Source of the DNA: Neelides folsomi
Taxonomy: Eukaryota > Arthropoda > Collembola > Neelipleona > Neelidae
Assembly (NCBI GenBank): GCA_034687125.1
Contig: JAQGBZ010000598.1
Location: forward strand, 1 to 28,058
Reading direction: 5' to 3'
Length of the DNA stretch: 28,058 nucleotides
The notes under the pieces were generated by a model. That model worked only from the letters and a program-made list of their open reading frames with translations, ran no database searches and was not told the DNA's origin. Positions 18,250 through 27,429 of this stretch are shown in pieces. A program made the position numbers and the translations under genes. How positions within the stretch are numbered: position 1 is the first letter of the stretch; the number at the start of each line of letters is the position of its first letter.

Positions 18250-21200
18250 ATGGGTGCACAGCAACAATTCTCCCTTAAGTGGAATAATTATTCTCATCAC
18301 ATTGTAACAGCTTTCGATGTTCTTCGTGAGGATGAAGAACTAACAGATGTAACTCTTAGCTGTGAAGGGCAGAGAATCAGAGCTCACAAAGTTCTCTTGT
18401 CTGCTTGTTCTTCCTACTTTAAAGATACCTTCTCAGTATGGTCCATAGCTTTATTAGATAACTAATCACAGATAATACCCGAATTAAAAAAATTAATTTT
18501 GATAAATACATTAAAACAAATGCTTATTAGCATATATTTGAATTTTAGGAAAACCCATGTAAGCATCCCGTTGTAATTTTGAAGGGAGTGTCCTTCCAAG
18601 ACCTTCAAGCTGTCGTTAAATTTATGTACAATGGACAAGTTAATGTGACCCAAGATCACTTGCAAAGTTTCCTTCAGACTGCGGAACTTTTAGAAATTAA
18701 AGGACTAACTGACATAAATGACAAAGCTTCGGCAATTAAGGTACATTAATATATTTTTTAAGTATATAAATTACACTTTTATTGAATATATCTTATTTTA
18801 ACATAAATATTGAATATTGCTTTAATAATTTATATTGTAGAAAAAACTATTACCATTGTCTGTAAATACTGTACATGCTCGTTCAACGAATGCATCCAAT
18901 ACTGTTGAAGATATTTATAGGTATTACAAATACTAAAATTTATAAGCCACTATCCATTAATGAGCTCACACTTTTCAACGATTTTTGAACAACTATCCCC
19001 CAATTTAACACATTGTAATACTTTAGCCTACCCACGACCTACAATAGAAATGAGGTAAAATTTGTATGCTTGTGCGTTATACATATTTTAATTTCATTTA
19101 AAATACTTATAATTTATTCTTAAGTAATCTTAATTTTAGTAAATAATTGTAATTTTAATAAAATATCAGTATTTTATTTTGAATTAAAGATATTTAGGTA
19201 TTAAGAAAGAATAAGCAATTCTCAACATATGATTGTGGAATTTTTTTGGAAAATATTTACAATTTGTTAGTACCTTGAAATTTTCTTAAATCTTACTTTC
19301 TATTTTTAAAGCAAATAATCGATTATTAAATATTTGTTCATATTAAAAATCTTGTAAATGCGAGCACACCTAATCCCGCACACCCTGTCTTCTTTATTAG
19401 TTTTTAACGTTGGTCCATGCCGTTCAGCGTTGAAGTGACCTCATTTATGGAGAGTGTAAAATTATCTCTCTCTTACATAATATATTTGTATATACCAAAT
19501 TATATGTCTTATTGTGTTTATGGAGAAGCAAAAAAATTCAAAATATACTTAGGTAAATAAACAAGGATAACTAGGGAATCGGAAACTATCATCTTTGATT
19601 TTACTCGAATAGTCTTTAGGCTATTGATTAATTGATTGATTATTTCCCCTATGTTACAATGTAAATTTGAATTTTGCATAAGGCAAATAAGACACATAAT
19701 CTGGTATGAACTTATATAGTTATGAACTTAGAACTTATAAATGATAATCGAAAAACGATATATTTACTAAAAATTGCTCTGTATACAAATCAGCCTCTGT
19801 TAAGTCCATAACTGTCCTTTTCAATCATTCATTAAATTCGGGTTTTATACATTCATTTAGGCCAGAAGTGAATTTGTGCTGTGTATCAATTAAAGCTGTG
19901 ACATTCGGAATCTTCACAAATTACTGTACCTAATCGAGCCGGGAACACACTCGAGTTCGAACTAACCGCTTAGATATAACGCTACCGATTTAGTTAAATG
20001 TTAGTTTTAATTGTATTATAGCATATACATGCACAAATTAATGATTAAAAACAAACTGAACTTAAATATAATGAAATGGAGCAATTTGAATTATAATTAA
20101 CTAAATTAACTTGAATGCACTGAAATAAATGGAGTATAATATAATTAATATTCAATTAATGAAGTCTTTTTAATCTGTTAAGAAAATGAGATATTTGAAC
20201 TTTGCATTACTACAATCAGAAGTAACGATTTACTAACAATAAATCTTTACTTCTGATTGTAGTAATGCAAAGCGTTAGAAATATTTAAGCGGTTAGTTCA
20301 AACTCACGTGTGTTCCCGGCTCGAATAGAGTATAATAAATGATAATAATAATAACCTAATCTGTAATATATAAGTAGGCTAGTTATTTTAATGAATTAAG
20401 TTATTTATAATTTATTTAATTGTTCCTTATTGCGTGTGTATTAACGTGTGTATAAAAATATACACACGTTAAACTTTAAAACTTGAATTGCGATTTGTTT
20501 GTCATTGGTGAGCTGGATACATTGTTAAAACTTGATTTTATATCTCTTATTTATATCAAAATCAAATTATGGTTTTTTTAAATAAATGAATTTGAATAAT
20601 GCCCCAAATCAACAATTAGCGTGCGAACAAAAATAAAAAATAAAAAAATTACTTTGCAAAATTGTTCAAAGTATATAGTTTATTGTTATTGTTGTGAAAC
20701 GATATAGGTAAACCTTATACTTTTTCATTTTGTAAAGTAAAAAGTTGATTTGATGCAATGGTCCCCAGATTTAAGAATAAGAATGAGTTTAAGAATTTGA
20801 GGTCAGCTCATCAATTAATTTATCATTTTTTGATTTTTTTTCCAGCATTTTATAAAAAAGTTAATTGATGATTTATAGAAAAGTTCAGTTATGTGGAATA
20901 CAAAAGGCGATTTATTATTTTCAAGTTCATTAAAAAAATAATGTTATTAATCAAACTTTCTCCATTAAAAAGAAAAAGGGATCCACAAAGTCAGATTAAT
21001 GAAAAAAATTGTGGTATTGGACCCGAAGGAAAACCTAATTCAACAAATAGCGGACAAAACATATCTTGCATTTTACATAGTTTAACTACCACTTCAGCTT
21101 CTACACCAGATGAAACCGAGATTTATGAAAATGTTATCATGAAATTTGAAGAGATTAATAACGAAGATTATGAAAAAAATAACCAATCTGAGGATAACGA

Positions 21201-24200
21201 AGGGCCAATGGAAATTCTCGGGATCGAAAGCTCTAACAAAAGTAATTTACCATTAGATAAACCGAATTAAGTTGGGATTCATTTAAACATTTCACAGTTT
21301 TGGAGAAACTACAAAAGAATGAAATAAAATTTACAATAAACATTGATTACATGGGCTATTAAATTATTTATTTGAAATATTACTACATTAATTTAAAAGT
21401 TAAATTTTCTCCATTAATTTAGTTGAAATGTTTCAATGTAACCAAAGTGTTTTCGAATGTCTAATATACTGGGTGTCAAGAAACTAAACTACTCATTAAG
21501 TGTGAGGAAACTGCTTAAGTTAGAACATTGTGCTATACACCATTCGAAAGAGCGTGAAAAATTGCATTAGATTCATAAATAACAGATCGATATTATAAAG
21601 TTTGAATTTTTAATGAGCAGTTAAATGAAATTAATAACATATAAATAATAAAACAACTTTACTTTTCATTTCAGCGCCTAGCTATTCCTTTCTTTAAATG
21701 AACGTTTTAATTTTTTCCAATTAACCCCTCGTTAAAAATTTAAACCTTGAGATATCAATCTGAAAATAATTTCTATCGTGTAACTTTTTATGCTCTTTCA
21801 AATGGTATATAACACGATTTTCTTGAACCACCTGGGTACTTTAGTTTCTTGACACCCTATATATATATAATCAATCCAATATAATGTTTTATACTCTTAT
21901 ACACCGCGTTTTTTAAGTAAGGACATATAGGACAAAAAATAGAATCTGAAAATTAAATGTAATTATATGAACTTCCTTTATCAATTTTACAAAAATGAAT
22001 TCACTTTCCTTATCTTTTTAATGGAAAGGCTCAATGGAGCTCAATTCAAACATTTGTTTTAGTAAAGAACTATCTATTAATACGTTGTTTAAATTGATAT
22101 TCTTATAGTAACTATACTATTCTTATATATCCTTACTTAAAACACGGTCTGTATAAGATATGTGAGTATGCATCAAAGATTGTAATCAAAAATTGACTTG
22201 TCATATTGAACATTTATCAATTTGAATCCCCATCATAAATAAAAATATTTAAAAATAATTTATTGTAATATTTTTAGACTTTAAAATGAAATAATAACTA
22301 GAGACGCCGTTTTTCGAGTACATATTACTTACCGTATTGGTCCGATTTTTATCCCCGAATATAATTAAAAATATTACCTCTGACCCCAGGATATAAATCG
22401 GACACCGGATATATTTAAAATAAATTAGGACGTCAACCCATTTTTTAATAAATAGATTTTAGTTTAGGTATATATTGATATATGGAATATACCCACGTAC
22501 TGATGGTGAGACAAATTCTGTCGATCCTGATCGAATTGGTAGTTTGTTTGATGCTTGTGATTATTCATGAGCAGAACTGATGTAACGATAGAAAATGTAT
22601 AAAGCATATCATTTATGAGGATTCATAATTCGTTTGATAGGTTATCAGATTTCCCAGGATTGTCTTTTTTGTTGTGATCTACTAAGATAGTATTTCTCCA
22701 ATGATGTGAAGACTCTCATGTTTAATATACTACACATCGAATTTTCAGACAAGTAATTAATATTGTCTTGAAATTGTTCACTTGTTAATATGCCAAGTCC
22801 AATTTTTTTACCTTGAATTGTTTCTTATTAGATTTTTTATCGTATAAAATTTCCGATTTAATGCAATACTTGATATTTAAATTAATGTTTAATTTTTAGA
22901 AACCGCAATAACAGATTCATTGGATGAAATTGGATCTGGAAATCAACATAGAATAAAAATGAATGATATAATCATAGCAGATTCTTCTCAAGGTTACAAT
23001 TTTTAAAAGTATTTTTTTGTTTATGTAATATCGAATTTAATATAATTTATAATGTTGAGATTAGATTGTACAGGGTGGGCCATAAACATCTTTCCTTTTA
23101 AATAAATAATTGTATAAAAAAGAAAGATACTTATGGCCCTGAAAGATACTGTGTACTACACAGTATACTGTATACAGTACCCATACTACTGTACCTAGGT
23201 ATACATTAGAGCAAGTCAGATTTCTGTGTTGACTTTTTTAATAAATACATTGAAATGATCTTTGACAATTAACATTTTTTAAAAGTTTTTACTTAATAAT
23301 GCGAAAATGAGGTCAACACAGTGTTATCCATTATGAAGTTGACATAGGAGAAATTAAAATGAATTAGTTACTTTAGCTAATTCTCAAATAAACAAAAAAT
23401 ATAATTTCGAAAAATAAAATGTGAAATTAAAAAGAGGATTTACAACAATGAATCACTAAAACGTGTCGGAACATTGTAATTCAAACATTCGACCATATCG
23501 AGATGGATTGAAACTATAAGCGTCTCAAAATGATACGCTAATTCGATTGTTAAAATTAAAATTAACAGTTTTGTTTATTTGAGAATTATCCAAAGTTACT
23601 AACTCAATTTCATTTCTCCTAAGTACCTGTAAATTTCATAATGGATTAAACTCTATAAAGATTTCAATTGTATGTTGCGTGAGAAATAAAATTGAATGAT
23701 TTTTAACGTTCATTTAAATATTAATTATAAAAAATTCTAATTATTAATATAATAGCTATAATAAATTCAAAATTAATATAAAATACAGAACGTGGGAAAT
23801 CCAGATCTACAAAAAAAAGAAAGTTGACTGGTGATGATGATTTCGAATTTCTTCAGCAACAAGAATCTGAGAATTATAATTTGAATTATGAAATGGTTGA
23901 AGAGAATGATGAAGAAGACGATGACACAGAAGCTGATATGGAACCATATTATGAAGAAGATTATGAAGAAGGCTTTCCTGAGCCATTAGACGTGAAAGCA
24001 ACAAAACAACAATTTCAGTTTTATCCGAACCATCGAGAACAGAAATCCTCTGTGTCTCTCAAGCCCCTCCCAAAACTTGTAAAAGCTTCATCGCTGAATT
24101 TAGCCAAGGTCAGAGATCTTGGAAGACAATTAACAACGACTCCCAACTTCTCCTTCTCGGGAGAACTCAGCAAGAGAGCAAAGAAAGACCACATTGTTAG

Positions 24201-25741
24201 CCTGAAGGAAGAAAAGAGAGATCCGGGAGGTGTTTTAGGTGAGATGGGCGGACCTTTTGTATGTGATCTATGTGGGAAAAAGTATCAACATCATCGGTCG
24301 CTCAATGACCATAGAAAATTCCACACTGGAGCCACTACCTGCCCAGTATGTCATAAAGCATTCAGCAAAGTAGCAAATATGCGTGGTATGTTTATTATTC
24401 AATATACAGTAATAAAATATTTGATTTCATTCATGGTAACCCACCTATTTTTATAATAATTTACCGTTAAAATATGTATAATTTATATTTTACAAAGTGA
24501 GGTACTCTTTATCTCGGATAACTTCGCAACCCCTATAATTTTAAACTAATAGCAACGTTTAATTGTTGCTATACTTTAACATACGTTTCTATTAGTTTAA
24601 TTAAATTGGAGAATTGTAGAGTTTGCGAAGTTATCCAGGATAAGCAGTAGCATTTTATAAAATGAGATGGCTCAAATTAATTTGACATTTTTCTAATGAA
24701 TCAATCACAATTTTAAAAGTTCAAATTTTTTCTTCACACTTATAATATTGTTAATAAATTATATTGCACCAGGGAGCGACAAAAAATGTCTTTTTCTATA
24801 TACTTGGTTGTTATTTACATGATCCCAAATGAAAAAATCGAGAGGCTTAATGCTTTCAAAGCGTTAATCGAAATACCCGTTGCTAAGTATAAATGAAGTT
24901 TCGAGCCTTTCAAATATGGTTTGTCACCCTGCTCTGTATTGAAGCAAATGTGGTTTAAAATCGCAAATTAAAATTATTATTCTAGTTGCATTATGCATTA
25001 ATGGTAATTTATATATATAAAATTTGACGAAAGTAGTTTGTAAACAACACATCGTCCCTTTCTTCTAGTCCCTTCTGGTTTATTCTCGTCCCCTTCTCCT
25101 GGTCCAATATATTAGTGTACTTGCTTGTGCCATACAACCTGTGCACTTTTACATTACATTAATTTTATTTTACGCTAAGCTTCATCTTTTAAGTTTTGTC
25201 TCACTTATAATCTATATCTTATAATGATTTAAAGTACCAATTGGGATTCAAATATAACGGGTTGAGAAATGGCGGATATAAACCTAAAAGTACTCAAAAT
25301 TTACCCTTTCAAGAAACGAGACATTTCCGATATATTCTTAACGTTCTATTAAATTTTTGTTAACCTGAATATATTTTTAGTAAAGCTATATAGTACAAAT
25401 TCTCAGTTAATCAGTTTCGCCTGTGCGAATAAGAAAAAGAATCATATGCCAAAAACAATATCACATTTTAATCTCTATATTATAAGGTTTAATTTGATTT
25501 ATTACATTTGGAAAAAGACCCTAAACTTTTTTACAAATCTCATTTTTAAAGTGCACAAATGGTGTTGCAGAAGGCAGACCTATGTATAAGAAAAATTTGG
25601 ATATTAATAATTAAAAAAATTCTCAATAAAATATAATGAAAATATTTGTAAAATTTTGAAAATATTTTTTATTTTATTCTAGCTCATTTTTCGGCCCAGC
25701 ATTTAAAACCCGAGAACGACGAAACTTCTTTCTCTTCATAA
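18250..25741 (+). CDS. BTB/POZ and C2H2 zinc-finger transcription regulator (multi-exon)
   Basis: Gene model built by joining frames. Exons: 18250-18435, 18549-18740, 18841-18920, possibly 19027-19054, 20926 (or 20973)-21241, 22900-22992, 23789-24385 and 25683-25741. All junctions keep phase. With the 28-base exon the protein has 516 residues; using the 20973 acceptor without it, 491. Residues 1 to about 125 form the BTB domain, which mediates dimerisation ([36 protein letters not shown], then FMYNGQVNV and [12 protein letters not shown]). A basic KRKR cluster and acidic linkers follow. Two C2H2 fingers close the protein: [21 protein letters not shown] and [15 protein letters not shown] completed by AHFSAQH from the last exon. 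Arthropod BTB-ZF proteins of this build (tramtrack, lola and Broad type) act in the nucleus as DNA-binding repressors or activators in development; I cannot name the orthologue. AATAAA signals lie just beyond the stop (about 25754 and 25796). Confidence 0.88.
19486..19714. mobile_element. Mariner-type MITE, degenerate
   Basis: Inner terminal repeats read ATACCAAATTATATGTCTTATT on the left (degenerate) and CATACCAGATTATGTGTCTT from the right. The interior resembles the 8104-8339 MITE throughout (TTTATGGAGAAGC, TTTACTCGAATAGTC, ATTATTTCCCCTATGTTA). The outermost bases have decayed, so limits are approximate. Confidence 0.7.
19935..20323. mobile_element. F3 MITE, copy 1, 389 bp with AAT flanks
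   Basis: Inverted ends of about 45 bp. Both start CGAGCCGGGAACACAC, followed after two variable bases by GAGTTCGAACTAACCGCTTA on the left and GAGTTTGAACTAACCGCTTA from the right. AAT occurs directly on both sides (19932-19934 and 20324-20326), compatible with a 3-bp target duplication. No transposase is present. The superfamily is not recognised. The right half contains a long hairpin (20200-20272). Confidence 0.82.
20200..20272. repeat. Long hairpin within F3 copy 1
   Basis: 26 bp at 20200-20225 (CTTTGCATTACTACAATCAG onward) are exactly complementary to 20247-20272. Seven more pairs with one mismatch bring the stem to about 33 bp with a 7-base loop. F3 copy 2 contains only one arm of it, so the second arm was added in this copy. 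Confidence 0.85.
20441..20472. repeat. Perfect hairpin, 14-bp arms, 4-base loop
   Basis: TTAACGTGTGTATA, loop AAAA, then its exact reverse complement. Confidence 0.85.
20926..21241 (+). CDS. BTB gene linker exon (basic cluster and acidic tail)
   Basis: The open frame includes [11 protein letters not shown], a likely nuclear localisation signal, followed by a Ser/Thr/Asn-rich and then acidic linker ([19 protein letters not shown]). The donor A-GTAATT at 21241/21242 leaves phase 1, which fits the AG acceptor at 22898-22899 and gives a Lys codon at the joint. The 5' boundary is ambiguous: acceptors ending at 20925 and 20972 both work with different upstream partners. Without splicing the frame would stop at 21268-21270, so an alternative short isoform is possible. 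Confidence 0.6.
21467..21861. mobile_element. Long-TIR foldback MITE, about 395 bp
   Basis: Termini GGGTGTCAAGAAACTAAAC (left) and GGGTGTCAAGAAACTAAAG (from the right) are nearly perfect. The similarity continues, diverged, for about 170 bp on each side (CCATTCGAAAGAGC against CCATTTGAAAGAGC; AATTTTTAATGAG against AATTTTTAACGAG), so most of the element is one imperfect foldback. TA-type flanks are possible (TACTGGG/TATAGGG). Confidence 0.78.
21897..22155. mobile_element. Inverted-repeat MITE, about 259 bp
   Basis: The left end reads TATACACCGCGTTTTTTAAG then TAAGGACATATAGGA. The right end, reverse-complemented, reads TATACAGACCGTGTTTTAAG then TAAGGATATATAAGA. The ends match over about 35 bp with few differences and there is no coding between them. 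Confidence 0.72.
22900..22992 (+). CDS. BTB gene linker exon, 93 bases
   Basis: Bounded by TTTTTAG (acceptor) and CAAG-GTTACA (donor). It reads [16 protein letters not shown] then [11 protein letters not shown], an acidic linker. The entry needs one base from the previous exon and the exit leaves one base; both agree with the neighbouring exons, which is the main support. Confidence 0.65.
22993..23788 (+). other. BTB gene intron with small hairpin element and palindromic tract
   Basis: Contains a hairpin element (23071-23141) and, directly after, a tract of overlapping short palindromes (about 23147-23182: TACTGTGTA/TACACAGTA, TACTGTATACAGTA). No coding was seen. Confidence 0.5.
23071..23141. 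repeat. Hairpin MITE-like element, CAGGG ends
   Basis: CAGGGTGGGCCATAAACATC and TTTCCTTTT on the left pair with AAAAGAAAGATACTTATGG and CCCTG on the right, with a four-base bulge. It is preceded by TA. CAGGGTG-type ends also occur at 547-642 and 24767-24934. Confidence 0.65.
23789..24385 (+). CDS. BTB gene zinc-finger exon
   Basis: The acceptor TACAG at 23784-23788 is followed by a basic start ([11 protein letters not shown]), a strongly acidic stretch ([20 protein letters not shown]), then a Lys/Leu-rich linker. It contains one full C2H2 finger ([22 protein letters not shown]-x2-C-x12-H-x3-H) and the first half of a second ([15 protein letters not shown]). The donor G-GTATGT at 24386 splits the second finger before its histidines. 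The short linker between fingers (TGAT) is not the usual TGEKP. Confidence 0.85.
24509..24643. repeat. Inverted-repeat element, GGATAACTTCGCAA ends
   Basis: TTATCTCGGATAACTTCGCA on the left is matched from the right by TTATCCTGGATAACTTCGCA. Further inside, AAACTAATAGCAACG is matched by AAACTAATAGAAACG. About 135 bp, no coding. Confidence 0.7.
24767..24934. repeat. Inverted-repeat element, CAGGG...GACAAA ends
   Basis: CACCAGGGAGCGACAAA on the left and AGCAGGGTGACAAA from the right; the match is about 12 bp and weaker inside. Probably a decayed MITE. Confidence 0.5.
25683..25741 (+). CDS. BTB gene terminal exon completing finger 2
   Basis: The TTCTAG acceptor (25677-25682) is followed by 59 bases that take the single G left by the previous exon, read [19 protein letters not shown] and stop at TAA 25739-25741. 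The histidines fall exactly where finger 2 needs them (C-x2-C-x12-H-x4-H), which strongly supports this short exon. Confidence 0.8.
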
Positions 25742-26628
25742 TACATAACAGCAAATAAACATATGTATATATAATATATATGTATGCACAACATTAAATA
25801 AACTTATATATAATATATAACATATTTATCAATATCCACTTATTTAAGTCTTTTTTGTTTGTAGTATATATGTATCTATATAAATGCTATCGAATTTAAA
25901 TTTCTTTTGATTTTATATATTCTGTATTTATAAATATAAATAAGATTCGCATTCCTAATTATGCCCTTTACTTGACTTTCTAACATTTTAATTTTTTGCC
26001 TTTGAATGAAAAGTAACAAATTTTGAAAATTAAACGGAAATGTGAAAATTTAAACAAATGAATAAAAGTGAATTTTATACTCTAAAATTGTTCACATTTT
26101 TAATTGAAATAAAATAAACTCGTTTTATATTGCCGTGTGATATTATTTCATATAGGGTCATGCTACAAGTCGGGAACGTTAACAGGAGCGTTCCCGGGAA
26201 CGTTGCCAGTTCCGGAAACGTTTTCATGCCATTTATAAGGTTCCAGGGAGCGCTGATGGGAACGCATGAATAGGGATAAATAGGAACGTTCCCAATGGAG
26301 GGAGTGAGGTTTCCTCAGAGCGTTCCCGGGAATTAGCTGCCATAATCAGTACATTTCCAAATCCCTCAGAGTCCGCCTTCTCTTTATTATATGAATATTT
26401 TAAAATAAAGGAAATCGAAAATGAATTTTATTTATTATATTTTATGTAAATAATTGTTTTCATGATTTTTCTCGTCCAAACTATTAATGATTAACGTTTA
26501 AATATTAAATTTTATTAAAAATCATTTAAAATGCCTAGAAAATATAGGTTATCACTAAATGTTAACATTGTCAAAACTTCCTTTTGATATTTATTCATTT
26601 ATAATAACATTTAATTCATAACGTGTAT
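25742..26628. other. Intergenic region between convergent genes
   Basis: Begins with the presumed 3' untranslated region of the BTB gene: AATAAA at about 25754 and 25796 within an AT microsatellite-like tract (ATATGTATATATAATATATA). F2 copy 2 lies at 26165-26348. A minus-strand AATAAA (TTTATT at about 26590) serves the gene that follows. Confidence 0.6.
26165..26348 (-). repeat. F2 dispersed repeat, copy 2 (inverted)
   Basis: A GC-richer island with repeated GGGAACGTTCCC-type words (GTTCCCGGGAACGTTGCC near 26190, AGCGTTCCCGGGAATTAGC near 26320). Its reverse complement aligns end to end with 7545-7730, with shared ordered blocks and scattered differences. It is therefore an older, opposite-facing copy of the same repeat. 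Confidence 0.78.
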
Positions 26629-27333
26629 TTACACAACTTGTCTTTGATTGGGTTCATTAATTGTAGATGGTGAGAGGGAAACAAAGGAAATGGCTTTGGG
26701 GTTGTCTACCGAAACCCTACTTCGTTCAACGACTGATTTCTTTTTTTTTCTCCGTTTTTTCTCTTTTTTTTTGCCATCAATATCATCCAGATCAGGGTTA
26801 AATTCAACGTTATATGAAGAACTTGTCTTCAATGCTGACTTTAATGGACTAGGAAGGTGTGAGGAAGAATGACGACTTTCATAATCATGATTTTCATATT
26901 TTTGAACGTACTCCATCGAGAAATTATTGTGTTGACATAAATTATCAGTTTGATTTTGAAAATCACTAACAGGGAATTGAGTGTTTTTTCGAAAAATTGT
27001 ATCATCTGGAGAAAAGGAAGATTTTCTCCCATCAGTAACTGGTGAAATTTGATTATTACTCATGTCATTTTCATTAGAATGTTGAAATTCTATCCTTCCG
27101 CTTAGTTCTGGACTTATTACACGATTCTTATTTAGCTGATCCGTGCCCATTGCTGCTATTGAACCCCTCCTTCCATGAGCAATTATTTTTATTGCTGGAA
27201 CTGGTCCAATTGGTCCTGTAGGTTGACCATCTTGAGTTGCCATTAGCTTATCCATATCATGTTTGTCTCCATATAAATAAAATCCTTGATTTCCAGCTTC
27301 AAGTTCTTTTCCCAGTCCGCTATATCCAGCTAC
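26629..27333 (-). CDS. 3' exon of an unrecognised gene (partial)
   Basis: On the minus strand an AG acceptor (27335-27334) opens a phase-0 frame of 234 codons ending at TAA 26631-26629. It begins VAGYSGLGKELEAGNQGFYL, and a Met follows after 26 codons. That first section is more protein-like than a leader, so I treat the exon as internal-to-terminal and the Met at 27255 as unlikely to be the start. A GPIGPVPAIKIIAHGRRGS segment follows, then a long Ser/Asn-rich, probably disordered tail with SPLKSALKTSSSYNVEF and a very basic cluster KKKEKKRRKKKK (possible nuclear or polyanion-binding signal). I do not recognise the family. The rest of the gene lies to the right, across an F1 copy that must sit in its intron. 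Confidence 0.7.
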   Translation of the reverse strand, partial: VAGYSGLGKELEAGNQGFYLYGDKHDMDKLMATQDGQPTGPIGPVPAIKIIAHGRRGSIAAMGTDQLNKNRVISPELSGRIEFQHSNENDMSNNQISPVTDGRKSSFSPDDTIFRKNTQFPVSDFQNQTDNLCQHNNFSMEYVQKYENHDYESRHSSSHLPSPLKSALKTSSSYNVEFNPDLDDIDGKKKEKKRRKKKKSVVERSRVSVDNPKAISFVSLSPSTINEPNQRQVV

Positions 27334-27429
27334 CTAATTAAATTATTGATTTGATTAAAATTTGTTAAAAAATATCCAATCTTGGTTAAAATATATAACT
27401 GACTACAATTATACTGCGTTTCACGTATC

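Larger units (their letters stand above)
18921..20925 (+). other. BTB gene intron(s) with MITEs and a possible 28-base exon
   Basis: Holds a candidate microexon at 19027-19054: CTTTAG acceptor, 28 bases reading [10 protein letters not shown] from the split codon, then a GTAAAA donor. It converts phase 2 to phase 0 as needed for an acceptor at 20925. It also holds a mariner-type MITE (19486-19714), F3 copy 1 (19935-20323) and a hairpin (20441-20472). If the microexon is not real, exon 3 can join an acceptor before 20973 directly. Confidence 0.4.
21242..22899 (+). other. BTB gene intron containing two inverted-repeat elements
   Basis: Holds a long-TIR element (21467-21861), a second one (21897-22155) and a weak inverted pair at about 22343-22417 (GGTCCGATTTTTATCC and GGATATAAATCGGACACC). 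Nothing coding was seen. Confidence 0.55.
24386..25682 (+). other. BTB gene last intron with two MITE-like elements
   Basis: Holds inverted-repeat elements at 24509-24643 and 24767-24934 and a pyrimidine-rich stretch with repeated TCCCTTCT-like words (about 25050-25106). No further coding was seen. Confidence 0.5.

Noticed and set aside
22343..22417. Candidate transposon end CCGTATTGGTCCGATTT
   Set aside because: Inverted match is about 16 bp with an indel, and no second full end or duplication was found; noted only as a weak inverted pair.
23807..24004. Minus-strand 65-codon ORF
   Set aside because: Antisense of the acidic GAA/GAT-rich zinc-finger exon, giving Leu/His runs.
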